Source of the DNA: Branchiostoma floridae
Taxonomy: Eukaryota > Chordata > Leptocardii > Amphioxiformes > Branchiostomatidae
Length of the DNA: 64,000 bases
Assembly: GCF_000003815.2 (NCBI RefSeq)
Contig: NC_049992.1
Span: 4,212,998-4,276,997, forward strand
Direction: 5' to 3'
In this document: positions 54,655 to 64,000 of the stretch, piece by piece
How the letters are laid out: each line of letters opens with the position of its first letter
Position numbering within the stretch: the stretch's first letter is position 1
Translations under genes and position numbers: made by a program
The notes under the pieces: generated by a model
The model's input: the letters and a program-made list of their open reading frames with translations, nothing else
The model's database searches: none
What the model was told of the DNA's origin: nothing

Positions 54655-55902
54655 CTACCCATTGTCTTTGTTTCTCCTCTGATCGTTGTGGCGACCGTCG
54701 TCTTTGTACAGTTTGTCCGGCTTCGACTTGTCAGGCGGAGTCAGAACATTCTTTCTCTTCCTAGTTGACCTTGATGTCCCAGGTTGACGCCGTTGACCTT
54801 GATCTCTAGTGTCCTCAGTGCTGGTGGGCGCTGGGCGCGTTGAACGTGTAAGTCTTCTCTGATTGGTTCCACCAGAGAGACCGGCTTGTTCCTGATGTGG
54901 GGGGTTTGCAATTGACTCTGTCTCACACCGAGTGTTCTCTGCGCCATCACTGTCCCCTGTAACTAGACTCTCGGCTGTCTCATCGGGATCACCAGAAGCC
55001 CAGTCTGTCCAGTCTTGATCTTCTCCACTATTTTTGTTATTAACGACTGCTCTTGAAGCACTAGTCGATCGAGAGTTGGACGCCTCCCGGGCAGCTCTGA
55101 GTCCTTGCTGAACTTTCTGCTCAACATCTCTTCTTTCTCTTGATGGATTACTTCTTTCGGCCCTGCACCACTTTTTTGTGTGACCTTTTTTTCCGCAGTT
55201 GTGGCAAGTGATGCGATGAGGGCATTCGTGGAATGCATGGTCCTCTGACTTGCAAGATTTGCAGTTGATATGCTGGCCATCGTGGAAAACTGTCACTTCA
55301 ATGTCAATCAGAGAAACTGTATCCGTAGGGTCAGGTATGCTGTAGGTACTGTACCGCTGGATTGGGTTGGTGATCTTCGACGCATAACAGAATCTGTGGC
55401 CCGAGTACAGGTGCTGAAAGGGGGAGTCCGCATTCCTGTTCTTCTTCTGATGTCTCAGGACTTCTGTCGTCCTTTCAGCTCTCGAGTCCACCCATTGTGC
55501 AACCTCATCATCCGATACACTATGCGGAATACCATGGATAGAAATCCTGATTTCGGTTTTCCTTAAACCCGTTTTCTGGAAATCCAGGATTCCGTAGGAT
55601 TTTGAACCGACAACTACTCGACCTACGCTGATTGCTTTCGCCTTAGCATCCAGGCATGTAAAATTAATTACCCAGGTGCGCTTCTGGCTCAGGTACTGTG
55701 CGCCTAGGATTTCTTCTGGTTTTATGGAATCATCCAGCTCATTCTGAACAGTATTGTACAGTGCTTCAACTATATCAAATTCAGACAACTTGGGCATACC
55801 GACCGCGTCGATTTTGATCCAAAGATTGGTGTCTTGGAGCCTTGAAATGTCGTCACGTGCCGCCATCTTTCCTGTCGGAGTAGCCCTCCCACTGGTCTTC
55901 AA
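54655..55902 (-). CDS. LINE ORF1: RNA-binding protein with CCHC zinc knuckles
   Basis: 415 residues. The first half (residues about 20-200) has no obvious motif but includes a likely RNA-binding fold (KTEIRISIHGIPHSVSDDEV). Two adjacent knuckles follow: CKSCKSEDHAFHEC and CHNCGKKGHTKKWC. The C-terminal third is Ser/Arg/Thr-rich and probably disordered. Tx1-group ORF1 proteins carry such knuckles and coat the element RNA. ATG at 55902 is the first in frame; a second Met lies at codon 13. Confidence 0.9.
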   Translation of the reverse strand: MKTSGRATPTGKMAARDDISRLQDTNLWIKIDAVGMPKLSEFDIVEALYNTVQNELDDSIKPEEILGAQYLSQKRTWVINFTCLDAKAKAISVGRVVVGSKSYGILDFQKTGLRKTEIRISIHGIPHSVSDDEVAQWVDSRAERTTEVLRHQKKNRNADSPFQHLYSGHRFCYASKITNPIQRYSTYSIPDPTDTVSLIDIEVTVFHDGQHINCKSCKSEDHAFHECPHRITCHNCGKKGHTKKWCRAERSNPSRERRDVEQKVQQGLRAAREASNSRSTSASRAVVNNKNSGEDQDWTDWASGDPDETAESLVTGDSDGAENTRCETESIANPPHQEQAGLSGGTNQRRLTRSTRPAPTSTEDTRDQGQRRQPGTSRSTRKRKNVLTPPDKSKPDKLYKDDGRHNDQRRNKDNG

Positions 55903-56094
55903 AAGACGGGCACAAAGTCTTCCAAAGATTGAAAGAAAGTAATTCCAAGGCAGCGACGAAAGTCAGCACACACTTATGTATCACTACTAACTCAAAAAGA
56001 ACGGTTAGCACCGCTCGAGAGCTTCCAGAACGCGAATTCTGGAGAGCTCACACAAAACACGTCAGATGACAACACCTGACCTTTGACACATCGT

Positions 56095-56376
56095 GGGTCT
56101 CGTGCTCGAGGACTCATTACTCAACACATTGGGTACCTACTGGGATGCAAAACACACCAGATAATACTATTATTATTAATAATTGTCAAACGGGTGCCTT
56201 CGGGGTAGTGGACATGTTCTATTAATAATTAACGTCTCATATTCTATAACAAAACAGAAGAGGGGAAAATAAGGTTGAGTCTTGGGACAGGTGTAGATCT
56301 CCCACGCGGGAGTCCGTCATGGGCTTCGGGGCAACCCCTTGTATCATTGTGCAACTTCTTATCCATACATGTTTTT
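56095..56376. repeat. Right copy of the 282-bp direct duplication
   Basis: Partner of 50524-50805. The host sequence continues from CATGTTTTT into ATTGTTTGTTTTTCC, which shows that the run of T at the left junction was extended by the poly(A) tail. Confidence 0.9.
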
Positions 56377-57658
56377 ATTGTTTGTTTTTCCGGCACTAGC
56401 ATTGCCTGCCCGGCCCCCCTCCGGTTATCGGTCGGTGAGCTGCTAGATAATTGTTACAGGCTGTGACAAGCCACGGTGGGAGTTTCACGGTGGGCAAGCC
56501 GTAAAACAATTTGTAACGATTAGCAGGGAGGTGTCGCATTCCTCAGTACACGGTCCCGTAAACAATGTCCTCCAAGCAGAGGTTGGGTTTCGAGATGAAT
56601 TTGACGTATTTTCATGTATTTTTGTCTGACTTTCTATTTTGTTGTGTTTTTAATGCTGCCGCCAAAAACGCATAAAAACGTCCTTTCAATAAATTGTTTA
56701 GACGAAACGTAACGTCTGCTTGGAGGGTGGGTAAACAATGTTGGTGCACAATTGATATGAGAAATGTCATACAGATAGAAAACAGTAACGTATATTTACA
56801 TAACGTTATCAATCGTCCTAGCTTGTTGATCTGCTATGGGGGCCTAAGTGCTCACAAACTGGTGGTACGAGAGATTCTATTTCAGTCCAGTGTATTACTT
56901 TTGACAAAATGTCCAAAGCCAAAGCGCAGTTGAAATAACTGCTTGGAGACTAGCTGCGCGGGCTTGTTTATTGTTTACAAGAAAAGGGAACTATAAATTT
57001 GTCCTGGAGGTGACGTGAAACATGTATTGTATTCAAAGTGCCTAGAGGTGGAGGAATGTTGGCCGTGTCTGTGCGGGCTTGTTTATTGTTTACAAGAATA
57101 GCTATATAGCGAACCATATATTTCTCTTGGAGGTGACGTGAAACATGTATAGTATACTAGTATTCAAAGTGCGTAGAGGTGGAAGAATGTACGCCGTGGC
57201 TGTGCGGGCTTGTTTATTGTTTACAAGAAATCGAACTCTAAATTTCTCTTGATGGTAAAATGAAACATGTCTATGTATTCCAAGTGCATAGAGGTGAAAG
57301 AATGTGGGCCGTGGCTGTGCAGGCTTTTTTATTGTTTACAAGAGTAGCAAACTATAAATTTCAATTGAAGGTGAAATGAAACCTGTCTATGTATTCGAAG
57401 AGGTGAAAGAATGTGTTACCAAGGCGTCTCCATAGCGGATTATAATTTTTTCTTGATGTGACGTGAACCAATTGTATGCATTCAAAGAAAACTATAAATT
57501 TCTATTGAAGGTAACGTGAAACGTGGTTATGCATTCAAAGTGCGTGGAGCTGGCTCCATGGAGGTGGGAGGTTGGGCACAGGGTTGTATTAATACCTCCA
57601 TGGAGCTGGGTCCATGGAGCTGGCTCCATGGAGGTATTAGTACAACCCCTATTGTGTT

Positions 57659-57953
57659 GCTAGACATGGCTGATGCGTGCGGCCTATCGGTAACCTTACA
57701 ATGAGATCCTCAAAGTCATCAAAAGATGAGTCACTGTGGTGTCATGATTTCTCTAAACGTATTCTTGAACCAATAACAATAAACCTCGAATTGTTATAAA
57801 CCTGAGGGCAGAAATTCCATTGTTGAAATTCTTTGAAATTGGTAATATAAATGAATATATTCTAAAAGTTATAACAACTTATCCAAAAAAACATCTACTG
57901 TTGTAGCGGCTTTATATGATGTATGTTAAGTCGATCCATGACGAACCTCCAAG
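57659..57953. other. No gene seen
   Basis: A short AT-rich interval between the foldback end and the minus-strand tail copy. Confidence 0.5.
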
Positions 57954-58195
57954 TTAAAGACCGAAGCTTTTCTCGTCTTGGTTTTCATCTTTAGGCGTCT
58001 TCGCCGGGTTGGAGTACGGATCTGAGGAAGGTTCTTCCTCCTGTTCTGGGTACTCCACGGTGTGGTCTCCCATGTCCAGTTTGCGAGGAGGGGGCACATC
58101 GGGTACCGGACGTTTCAGACCAGTGTGTAATATCGCATCGACACCACCAGACTCTAGGTCCACATCTTCATACTTTCGGCCCGCCTCTTCTGACC
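57954..58195 (-). CDS. Orphan tail copy 3, single YEDVD module, ends in a stop
   Basis: A minus-strand exon-like frame after acceptor ACGGTAG|GG. It encodes GSEEAGRKYEDVDLESGGVD, then AILHTGLKRPVPDVPPPRKL and DMGDHTVEYPEQEEEPSSDP, and closes EKSFGL-stop. The gene B exon at 33558 ends EKSFCPKG-type sequence at a GTATAC donor. Here the donor is gone and a TAA follows directly. The GYGIF part of the module is absent. It is probably a broken tail exon, though a short cytosolic protein is possible. No further exon lies downstream on the minus strand. Confidence 0.6.
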
Positions 58196-58437
58196 CTACC
58201 GTAGTTCAAACCGAACTATTGGTCAAGGTTTTGGTCATTTCTTTTCAATACCTAGATATGCAACATTTTAGCGAAAATGTATGCAACATTTTAGCGAAAA
58301 TGTAGAATGTTTTCCCCGTAGGATTTTGTCAAGCTACTCATACACAATTCTATACTGTTTATAGGCTTGCCCAATAGTTTTGTGTGCGGGTAGAAAACAA
58401 CAACCCATATCTACTCTTTCATTTTTGTTCCTCGGGC

Positions 58438-58525
58438 ACGTTTCCAGCCGGTGTTCAGTATTACATCTACACCACCCGACCCTAGATCCACATCCTTGCA
58501 CTTTTGGACCGCTTCTTGGAGCGAA
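58438..58525 (-). pseudogene. Decayed tail fragment with Tyr replaced by Cys
   Basis: The minus strand reads EAVQKCKDVDLGSGGVDVIL then NTGWKRARGT. The module Tyr-Glu is Cys-Lys, and the proline segment after KR is lost. There is no clear splice site. It is a second relic next to the 57954 copy. Confidence 0.65.
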
Positions 58526-58760
58526 AATAGAAGCGAAACGAGCGGAAAGTCAATGTTTTGTTCAGAACTAGATATATGCTCAGACTTTGAGGTACAAAAA
58601 AGCGGGAATCTACTGCAGTACGTTAGAAAGCCACCAGGGGCCAATCACCAATCTTAAGCTTGTCCTTCATAATATGACTACGACAATCGTTTAACATGTA
58701 CGAAATATCATGAAGGTCCATCCACATGTTCTCCAATTATGTTGTTTACAAACAAACCAT

Positions 58761-59301
58761 CAAAGGTCACCGAAAATAAAGCCGTTAGCGAGTGTGATAA
58801 TACGAATTAATTTTTTTAGATGTTTAGTACATTTCAATAATATTCGCAGAGTACCAATGTGACGATATTGCACCGGAAAAACGTAATGAAAACCTGAGGT
58901 TTGTTTACAAATTGGCTTTGTTTTGGCCCAGATCAGCGGGATTGTTCAATACATGTACATAATGTACTGCTTGCTCTTTGGTATTAGATTTTTTATTAGT
59001 ATTTTGAGTGAAAAACAGATTCTTTAAGATACCTTTCTTACTAATCTTTGTCTATTACACATAAAGTCTTCATCTAATACAAAAGAACAAGCAGTACATT
59101 ATGTACATGTATTGAACAATCCCGGTGATCTGGGCCAAAACAAAGCCAATTTGTAAACAAACCTCAGGTTTTCATTACGTTTTTCCGTTGCAATATCGTC
59201 ACATTGGTACTCTGCGAATATTATCAAAATGTACTAAAAATCTAAAAAAAGTAGATTCGTATTATCACACTCGCTAACGGCTTTATTTTCGGTGACCTTT
59301 G
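58761..59301. mobile_element. 541-bp foldback palindrome
   Basis: Arms of about 228 bp (58761-58989 and 59074-59301) pair almost throughout: CAAAGGTCACCGAAAATAAA faces TTTATTTTCGGTGACCTTTG, and GTACATAATGTACTGCTTG faces CAAGCAGTACATTATGTAC. The loop is about 85 bp and AT-rich. There is no coding capacity. It is a MITE-like foldback just upstream of the assembly gap. Confidence 0.9.
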
Positions 59302-59421
59302 TAAATATACGTTTTTGGCAAATATCTATAGGGCTTGAATGCAAAAGGCAAGGACCTCGTGTCGGTGAATGCTCGAAAACATAAACATCACGAGACTAAT
59401 TACAACCAAGGACGTAGCGTC

Positions 59422-59521
59422 NNNNNNNNNNNNNNNNNNNNNNNNNNNNNNNNNNNNNNNNNNNNNNNNNNNNNNNNNNNNNNNNNNNNNNNNNNNNNNN
59501 NNNNNNNNNNNNNNNNNNNNN
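59422..59521. other. Assembly gap (100 N)
   Basis: Exactly 100 N, the usual placeholder for a gap of unknown size. It separates the receptor-tail region from the eIF4G exons. Confidence 0.99.
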
Positions 59522-59676
59522 GTGTTGACCTTATTAATATGTTCTGTCGAACATGTGTTTTTACATCAGATTTAGAAACATGAGATGTTTTCAAGGTTTT
59601 ATTGTAAGAAATGCAGATAGACCAAGTGGAAGATGAAATAGCATTGGCTCATGCCTTAACTCTACTATGTTTTCAG

Positions 59677-62226
59677 GGCCCCAAAAGAGTTGGGGAACTC
59701 TGGAAGTCTTCTGGGCTGGACTGGAAGAACTTCCTGTCCAAGAACGAAGACGTCCATGACTTTGTACAGAAAAAGGTCAGTTTCTAAATGTATAAACTTT
59801 TGTCAATTTCTATGTAAAGAGCCTGCTCTGCTTACAACATTTATGTTCTCAATTCATGCATACTTTGAAATGTTTAAGATAATCTCTGTATCCCAAATGT
59901 TTTTTAGATTTTGAAAGTCGTAGCTCATAGATTTTAGTTGCAAATATTTCGAGTCTTGTTTTCTCAACTCCTTTCTTTGCACCAACAGAATCTAGGCTAT
60001 ACATTGGACGAGAGCCGAGCGTTACCTAGGAAACCCGAGCCTCTAACGATGGACAGGATACAGGACGAGCTGGAGAGATTACTCATGAAGGACAGGGCCG
60101 ACAACGAGAAGATTTTTGACTGGATCGAGGTACGTGGTTTCTGCTGTGAACATAGTGAAACGGCCTCTTTCTATGATAGATGTAGTAAAGAAAAAATTGG
60201 GGGTAGAAGTAGTCATACAAGGTGACGCATTCTCAATGGAAAACCATGAGAGTAAAACCAGCACGAAAGCTCAAACACTTGCATCATATAACACTATAAT
60301 AGATGTAGTATGGATAAGTTTTGCAAACTCTCAGATTTTTTCATTGGGTGTAAACATAATGTAAATCTTGGAAATTTGTGCTGGTTTTATTATCATGGCT
60401 TTTCGTTGCGAATGCATCTCCCTTGTACGACTTTTGTACTACAGAATTGTTACAATTAAAAACTTAGAACACAGCAAAAGTGAAATAAAACCACCACAGA
60501 ATTAGATGAATTTACCTTGCTGAAGAGTTATTACAGGAGTGAGGGCTGCAGTGATGACACCACAGCTTCTGACACCTCTTTCTGATTGCTGTGTTTGCAG
60601 CATGAGATCAAATCTGTGTATCTGAGTCTGCCAGCTTCCTGTATGTAGTTAGATTATGAAGGGTGTAAGCCAGAAAGTAGGAAAAATCTCCCAAACATCA
60701 CTATAGTCCAATCCTGTATTGGAAAAGTTGCTGGTATGTTCTAAAGCATTTGTCTCAGTGATTTTGTCTTATACTGTGAATGCAGAAATGTTTGCGGTGG
60801 TTTTATGTTCGCAGTTTTCGCGGTGGCCAGTTCACCACAAATTTAAAACCAGCGCTACCTTTTTTCCATGGCAGTAAGAGACTACATTGTATGGTGCTAC
60901 CGCAAACTTAAAACCACAGCGAAAAGTCCTTTTCCCAGTACCGTGAAATTTAATCCCCGCGAACTTCAATGCATTTACAGTATAAAGTTCCAAGTAACAC
61001 TCTTGCCCTCCTCCCACAGGCCAGCGTAGATGAAGCCACGACGAAGGAACGAACATTTATCCGTGCCTTGATGACAGCCGTGTGTAGAAGTGCAATCACA
61101 GGTGAGCAATTCAAACTGGTCACTTGTAACTTTTGTCGATAAAGTTCCAAATGCTAAGTAAGGTTGGACAAGCCCACTAGCCCAGGAAGGTGCTGATCAG
61201 ACATGTGCTTGTCCAACCCCACTTGCCCAAGATTTTCCATGAGTGAGATTTTGTTATACTTGCTACTTTCCACAGTCATGGCATCAAGCCTTGGTCAGCA
61301 CAGAAAAATAGAGCCAATGACAGAAACAGGAAGTGAAATTAATTAGAAAAAATTCATCTGCATTTTGGGCAAGTGAAAAATTGGTTTGGGCAAGTAAATT
61401 TTTTTAATGCCCAATACGACAAGTGAATTTTAGAAAACTTGTCCAACCCTGCCAAGTGCACTGTAATTAAAGCTAATAATTCATTCAACATGATGCAAGG
61501 TGTAATAGTTAGTAATTTTCCCTGATGTATTTTGTAGGTGAAGGTTCCAACCTGAGGTGCGACACCCAGGGTATCCAGAAGAGAGTGGTTCTGTTGCAGA
61601 AGTACCTGGACAACGAGAGCACCAGAGAGCTACAGGCGCTCTTCGCACTACAGGCACTCATGGTGCAACTGGACCAGCCGCCAAGTAAGTCACCTCACCG
61701 TTGACGGTCGTTTTGCAGAAGTGTTTAGTACCTAGTTCAATATGTAGTAAGTAGAGATGATGCAGTTAACGTAATAGTCTTCCTACTGGAAAGTGGAGTT
61801 CTTTGGCTAGTTTGCAATGCAATGATGACACCACAGCTTCTGACACCTCTTTCTGATTGCTGTGTTTGCAGCATGAGATCAGATCTGTGAATCTGAGTTT
61901 AGCTACTTTGGAGCTTGTTTAAGAAAGGTAGATAGATTCCCTGACACTGCAGATGTTTTGTCAATCCAGTAAGGAAATGGGTACATTGTCGTGTTCACAG
62001 TTTGTATTCTTGAAGTACTGATAGATTTCTTTCTTTTCTCACAGATCTGCTTAGAATGTTCTTTGACACACTTTACGACGAAGATGTAATATCGGAGGAC
62101 GCCTTCTATGCCTGGGAGTCGAACACGGACCCAGCAGAGCAAGAGGGAAAGGGAGTCGCGTTGAAATCCGTGACTGCCTTCTTCACATGGTTAAGAGAAG
62201 CGGAGGAGGAAGAGACGGATAGCTGA
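59677..62226 (+). CDS. EIF4G1: eIF4G C-terminal exons (W2/HEAT domain), 5' partial
   Basis: Five exons: 59677-59775, 59989-60129, 61020-61101, 61538-61684 and 62045-62226 (TGA at 62224-62226). Phases are 0, 0, 1 and 1. The protein contains [85 protein letters not shown] and [20 protein letters not shown]. This closely follows the last about 210 residues of vertebrate eIF4G1/eIF4G3, the W2-type HEAT domain that in vertebrates binds Mnk kinase and contributes to eIF4A binding. It is the scaffold of the cap-binding translation initiation complex in the cytoplasm. Everything upstream (eIF4E-binding site, MIF4G, MA3) is missing from the window. The invertebrate gene is co-orthologous to EIF4G1 and EIF4G3. 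Confidence 0.95.
60547..60630 (+). ncRNA. Candidate intronic C/D-box snoRNA, copy 1
   Basis: It lies in the eIF4G intron between exons 59989-60129 and 61020-61101. C box GTGATGA is at 60551-60557 and D box CTGA at 60622-60625, with an internal TTCTGACA that can act as D'. The flanks GGGCTGCAG and CTGCCAGC can form a terminal stem with one bulge. An 80-bp copy with three mismatches lies in another intron of the same gene. Vertebrate EIF4G1 is known to host a C/D snoRNA (SNORD66), so the setting is plausible. I cannot claim orthology. Confidence 0.6.
60771..60983. mobile_element. About 213-bp intronic MITE, TATACTGTGAATGCA ends
   Basis: The left end TATACTGTGAATGCAGAAA mirrors the right end TGCATTTACAGTATA. 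Inner arms TTCGCGGTGG and CCCCGCGAAC also pair loosely. TA flanks both ends. It lies in an eIF4G intron, only about 36 bp from the next exon. Confidence 0.75.
61160..61452. mobile_element. About 290-bp intronic MITE, GGTTGGACAAG ends
   Basis: The left end AAGGTTGGACAAGCCCACT mirrors the right end ACTTGTCCAACCCTGCC. An internal CTTGTCCAACCCCACTTGCC and GGGCAAGT words repeat. It lies in the eIF4G intron before exon 61538-61684. Confidence 0.8.
61818..61900 (+). ncRNA. Candidate intronic C/D-box snoRNA, copy 2
   Basis: C box ATGATGA at 61822-61828 and D box CTGA at 61893-61896, in the eIF4G intron between exons 61538-61684 and 62045-62226. It differs from copy 1 at three positions in 80. One is in the first base of the C box, still a purine. 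Two lie just upstream of the D box, where a guide would sit. The stretch before the internal TTCTGACA is identical in both. Confidence 0.6.
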
Positions 62227-63190
62227 AACCCCCTTACACAGCCTCAACTGATGCATATACATAAATCAGATTATTGAAACCCCGGTATACGAGGCTGAGT
62301 GGAATTAAAATAGGGCTGCGTTATCATGGTCAGCTCTGACAACAAAACGAAAAGAAGCATCCGTAATTTATTTTATGTCTGAAGGGGGAAGAAAGAAAAA
62401 AAAATGCAGTGTACGACGGATAGAAATGAAGAAAAAATGATGATAATGTAGTAAGAGGCCATAGTTCCAGCTAAAAGCAGTAGATTTCTAGCACTACTGA
62501 AATGTATCTTCCAAGTCCAAATGAATTCTGTTAGCTGGAAATATGGCCAATCTAACCATGCAGCATTGTAGTTGGAAAGGAGAAGCAGCAAGAAAAAAAA
62601 AGAATACATGTGCTCTGACAAGCTTTGTATATGTACATGCTCTTACAATCAAATTGACAATTTTTCCTTTCTGCAGAGAATAAAGAATAATTTATTATTG
62701 CAGAAGACTGACTAAGATGTGCGACACCAACATTTGTATTCAAAGAACGCAAGTTCTGGTGTCTGCAATGAAGTTCTCAGAAAGCAGTTCTGAGAAAATG
62801 AAATAAAGCAGTTGAATGTGATACGATGTCGTCTCAAAATCTCTGCTGTCAATGTCCGACCGACCAAGGCGCATTTCTGTAGGGCGATGGAGTAGAAGAC
62901 ATGCTTGCAATCGGTCAGCTATTCAAGAGCCTCGTGGGAGATGTAGAATGCGATGACACGTTTTATACGCTAATGCTGACCAACTCTGTGCTTCCTAAGA
63001 AAAAAAGAAAGAATTGAGGTGGAAAAAGAAGATATAGTCCACTTTTTGCAAATCAGAAAAAGAAAGCAGCGAGCAAAGAAAATGATGACGAAAAACTGCA
63101 ATTTGTGTTTCCAACTCTTCCCGAATCCCCCCATCACATGTTGTAAAGTTTCCTAAAGTTGTAAATAAATAAAACATGAAGCTGTAAAAA
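62227..63190 (+). other. eIF4G 3' UTR
   Basis: It follows the TGA at 62226. Candidate polyadenylation signals are AATAAAG near 62680, AATAAAG near 62803 and AATAAATAAAAC near 63163. The last of these is followed by ordinary intergenic sequence. Confidence 0.6.
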
Positions 63191-63229
63191 AAGTGGAGAT
63201 GTCTTTGCTGTTTCCTCCTTGTAGGCACT

Positions 63230-63360
63230 AGCCTGAGATTGAGCCTTGTTCAGCTTTTGTCTGCTCGAACTGTTGCTACCGAGATCCTAAGTCCAGATAT
63301 TTTAGGAAGGCAGCAATGGTTGGAGTGTACCAAAGTTGAACAAGGCTGGATGCCAGGGTA
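63230..63360. mobile_element. Possible 130-bp MITE
   Basis: AGCCTTGTTCAGCTTTTG near the left mirrors CAAAGTTGAACAAGGCT near the right, and TGTTGCTACC mirrors GGCAGCAATGG. The ends beyond this are not settled. Confidence 0.5.
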
Positions 63361-64000
63361 TATGTTTATAGTGTTCATTACCCATACAAAAGAATGGTAG
63401 CTGTAGACATGTTTTCTTTCTGAGCTCCCCCATAGATTAAAACAGATTCACACATTTCATTTAATACGTAGTCTTTCTTAAACACCCTTGGTGAGAACTA
63501 ATACACTAATGAAATGCATTGAAATTTAGTAGAGTGGGAAACGAAATCCCGAGTACTCATTAATAGTTTTGCACCTTGTGACCTACCAGGACAGTTTGGC
63601 CTCAGCAATTGCAACCTTGAAAGGTTTCTTCTTGAGAGCGACAGTCACTGATAATTGGACTCCTGTTCAGAATAGGAATGCCTTAACTTGGGGATACCAA
63701 ATGGATGTGCTGTTTCTCCAATGCAGACTCAAACCAGCGTCCTATACCACTGCTTGGTTTGATGGGGGTTCGAATCTGCGTAAAACTTTGTGCAACTGGT
63801 AGAGGCTTCTGGTAGCCATTTGAAGTCGCCAGTCTCATAGTGGTATTATTGAAGGAGTCTTAAACTGGTACACTAATCATCAAGGCTTACAATAATTACT
63901 CTTTAGCAAAAAAAAAAAAGAGCTGAGCCCAAAAGTTGTTTTATCTGACCCATGAGGTCAACATACCGTTTATTGCAAACTAAAGATGTGCCAGGCATGG
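63361..64000. other. No gene seen
   Basis: Downstream of eIF4G. No coding sequence, RNA gene or bounded repeat is supported. Confidence 0.5.

Larger units (their letters stand above)
50806..56094 (-). mobile_element. Apparently full-length Tx1/L1-like LINE
   Basis: A two-ORF element on the minus strand with a 26-nt poly(T) run on the plus strand (50801-50826), which is the poly(A) tail. There are about 65 bp of 3' UTR and about 190 bp of 5' UTR. ORF1 is 415 codons, ORF2 1244 codons, with 28 bp between them. Neither has a stop or frameshift. A 282-bp direct duplication flanks it. Intact ORFs and near-identical flanks point to a recent insertion, and it may be active. Confidence 0.93.
47369..57658. 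mobile_element. Second foldback element, hosting two nested retroelements
   Basis: The left end AGGGGTTGTACTAATA mirrors the right end TATTAGTACAACCCCT. Both are followed by pairs of CCATGGAGCCAGCTCCATGG-type palindromes (47400-47440 and 57595-57640). Inside each arm are tandem units related to the 17440-24701 foldback: left TTCACGTCACC then AAAATCTTAGTC, right GGTGACGTGAAACATGT then GCGGGCTTGTTTATTG. The interior is split by an LTR element (47913-50421) and a LINE (50806-56094). Element-derived sequence is about 2.5 kb or less. No transposase is visible. Confidence 0.72.

Overview
The window looks like cephalochordate (amphioxus, Branchiostoma-type) genomic DNA. It has short phase-1 EGF exons, a C2H2 zinc-finger gene, a chordate-like eIF4G C-terminus and a dense, nested load of MITEs, foldback elements and non-LTR retrotransposons. 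There are two assembly gaps: 328 N at 19372-19699 and 100 N at 59422-59521.

The main biological theme is a family of type II membrane receptors. Gene A (minus, 6368 to beyond position 1) and gene B (plus, 33558-41693) share one plan: a cytoplasmic tail, one transmembrane exon (entered in phase 1, left in phase 0), a Ser/Thr/Asn-rich stalk, then many one-exon EGF modules, all phase 1-1. Gene B ends in a three-exon C-type lectin domain with EPN and WND motifs. Gene A carries a GCWKD-type Cys-rich module and runs off the window. The tails repeat two short modules: a tyrosine block (YEDVDPHG, often followed by YGIF) and a proline block (PPPLPARNP) that fits a class II SH3 ligand. Further tail copies with no receptor body lie at 14191-14976 (+, stop codon just before the splice donor), 46000-46840 (+), 57954-58195 (-) and 58438-58525 (-, decayed).

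Other genes are a single-exon 16-finger C2H2 protein (26816-28318, minus) and the last five coding exons of eIF4G (59677-62226, plus). Two introns of eIF4G each hold a near-identical 80-bp C/D-box snoRNA-like sequence.

Mobile DNA fills most of the rest: a 3.8-kb foldback-like element (9664-13429); a 7.3-kb foldback whose arms are 121-bp satellite arrays (17440-24701); and a second foldback (47369-57658). The second foldback hosts a short gypsy-derived LTR element, whose primer-binding region matches 67 nt of tRNA-Glu, and an apparently intact Tx1/L1-like LINE flanked by a 282-bp direct duplication. Smaller MITEs, SINE-like repeats and LINE fragments fill the spaces. The eIF4G 5' exons are absent upstream of the 100-N gap, so that join may hide missing sequence or be wrong.
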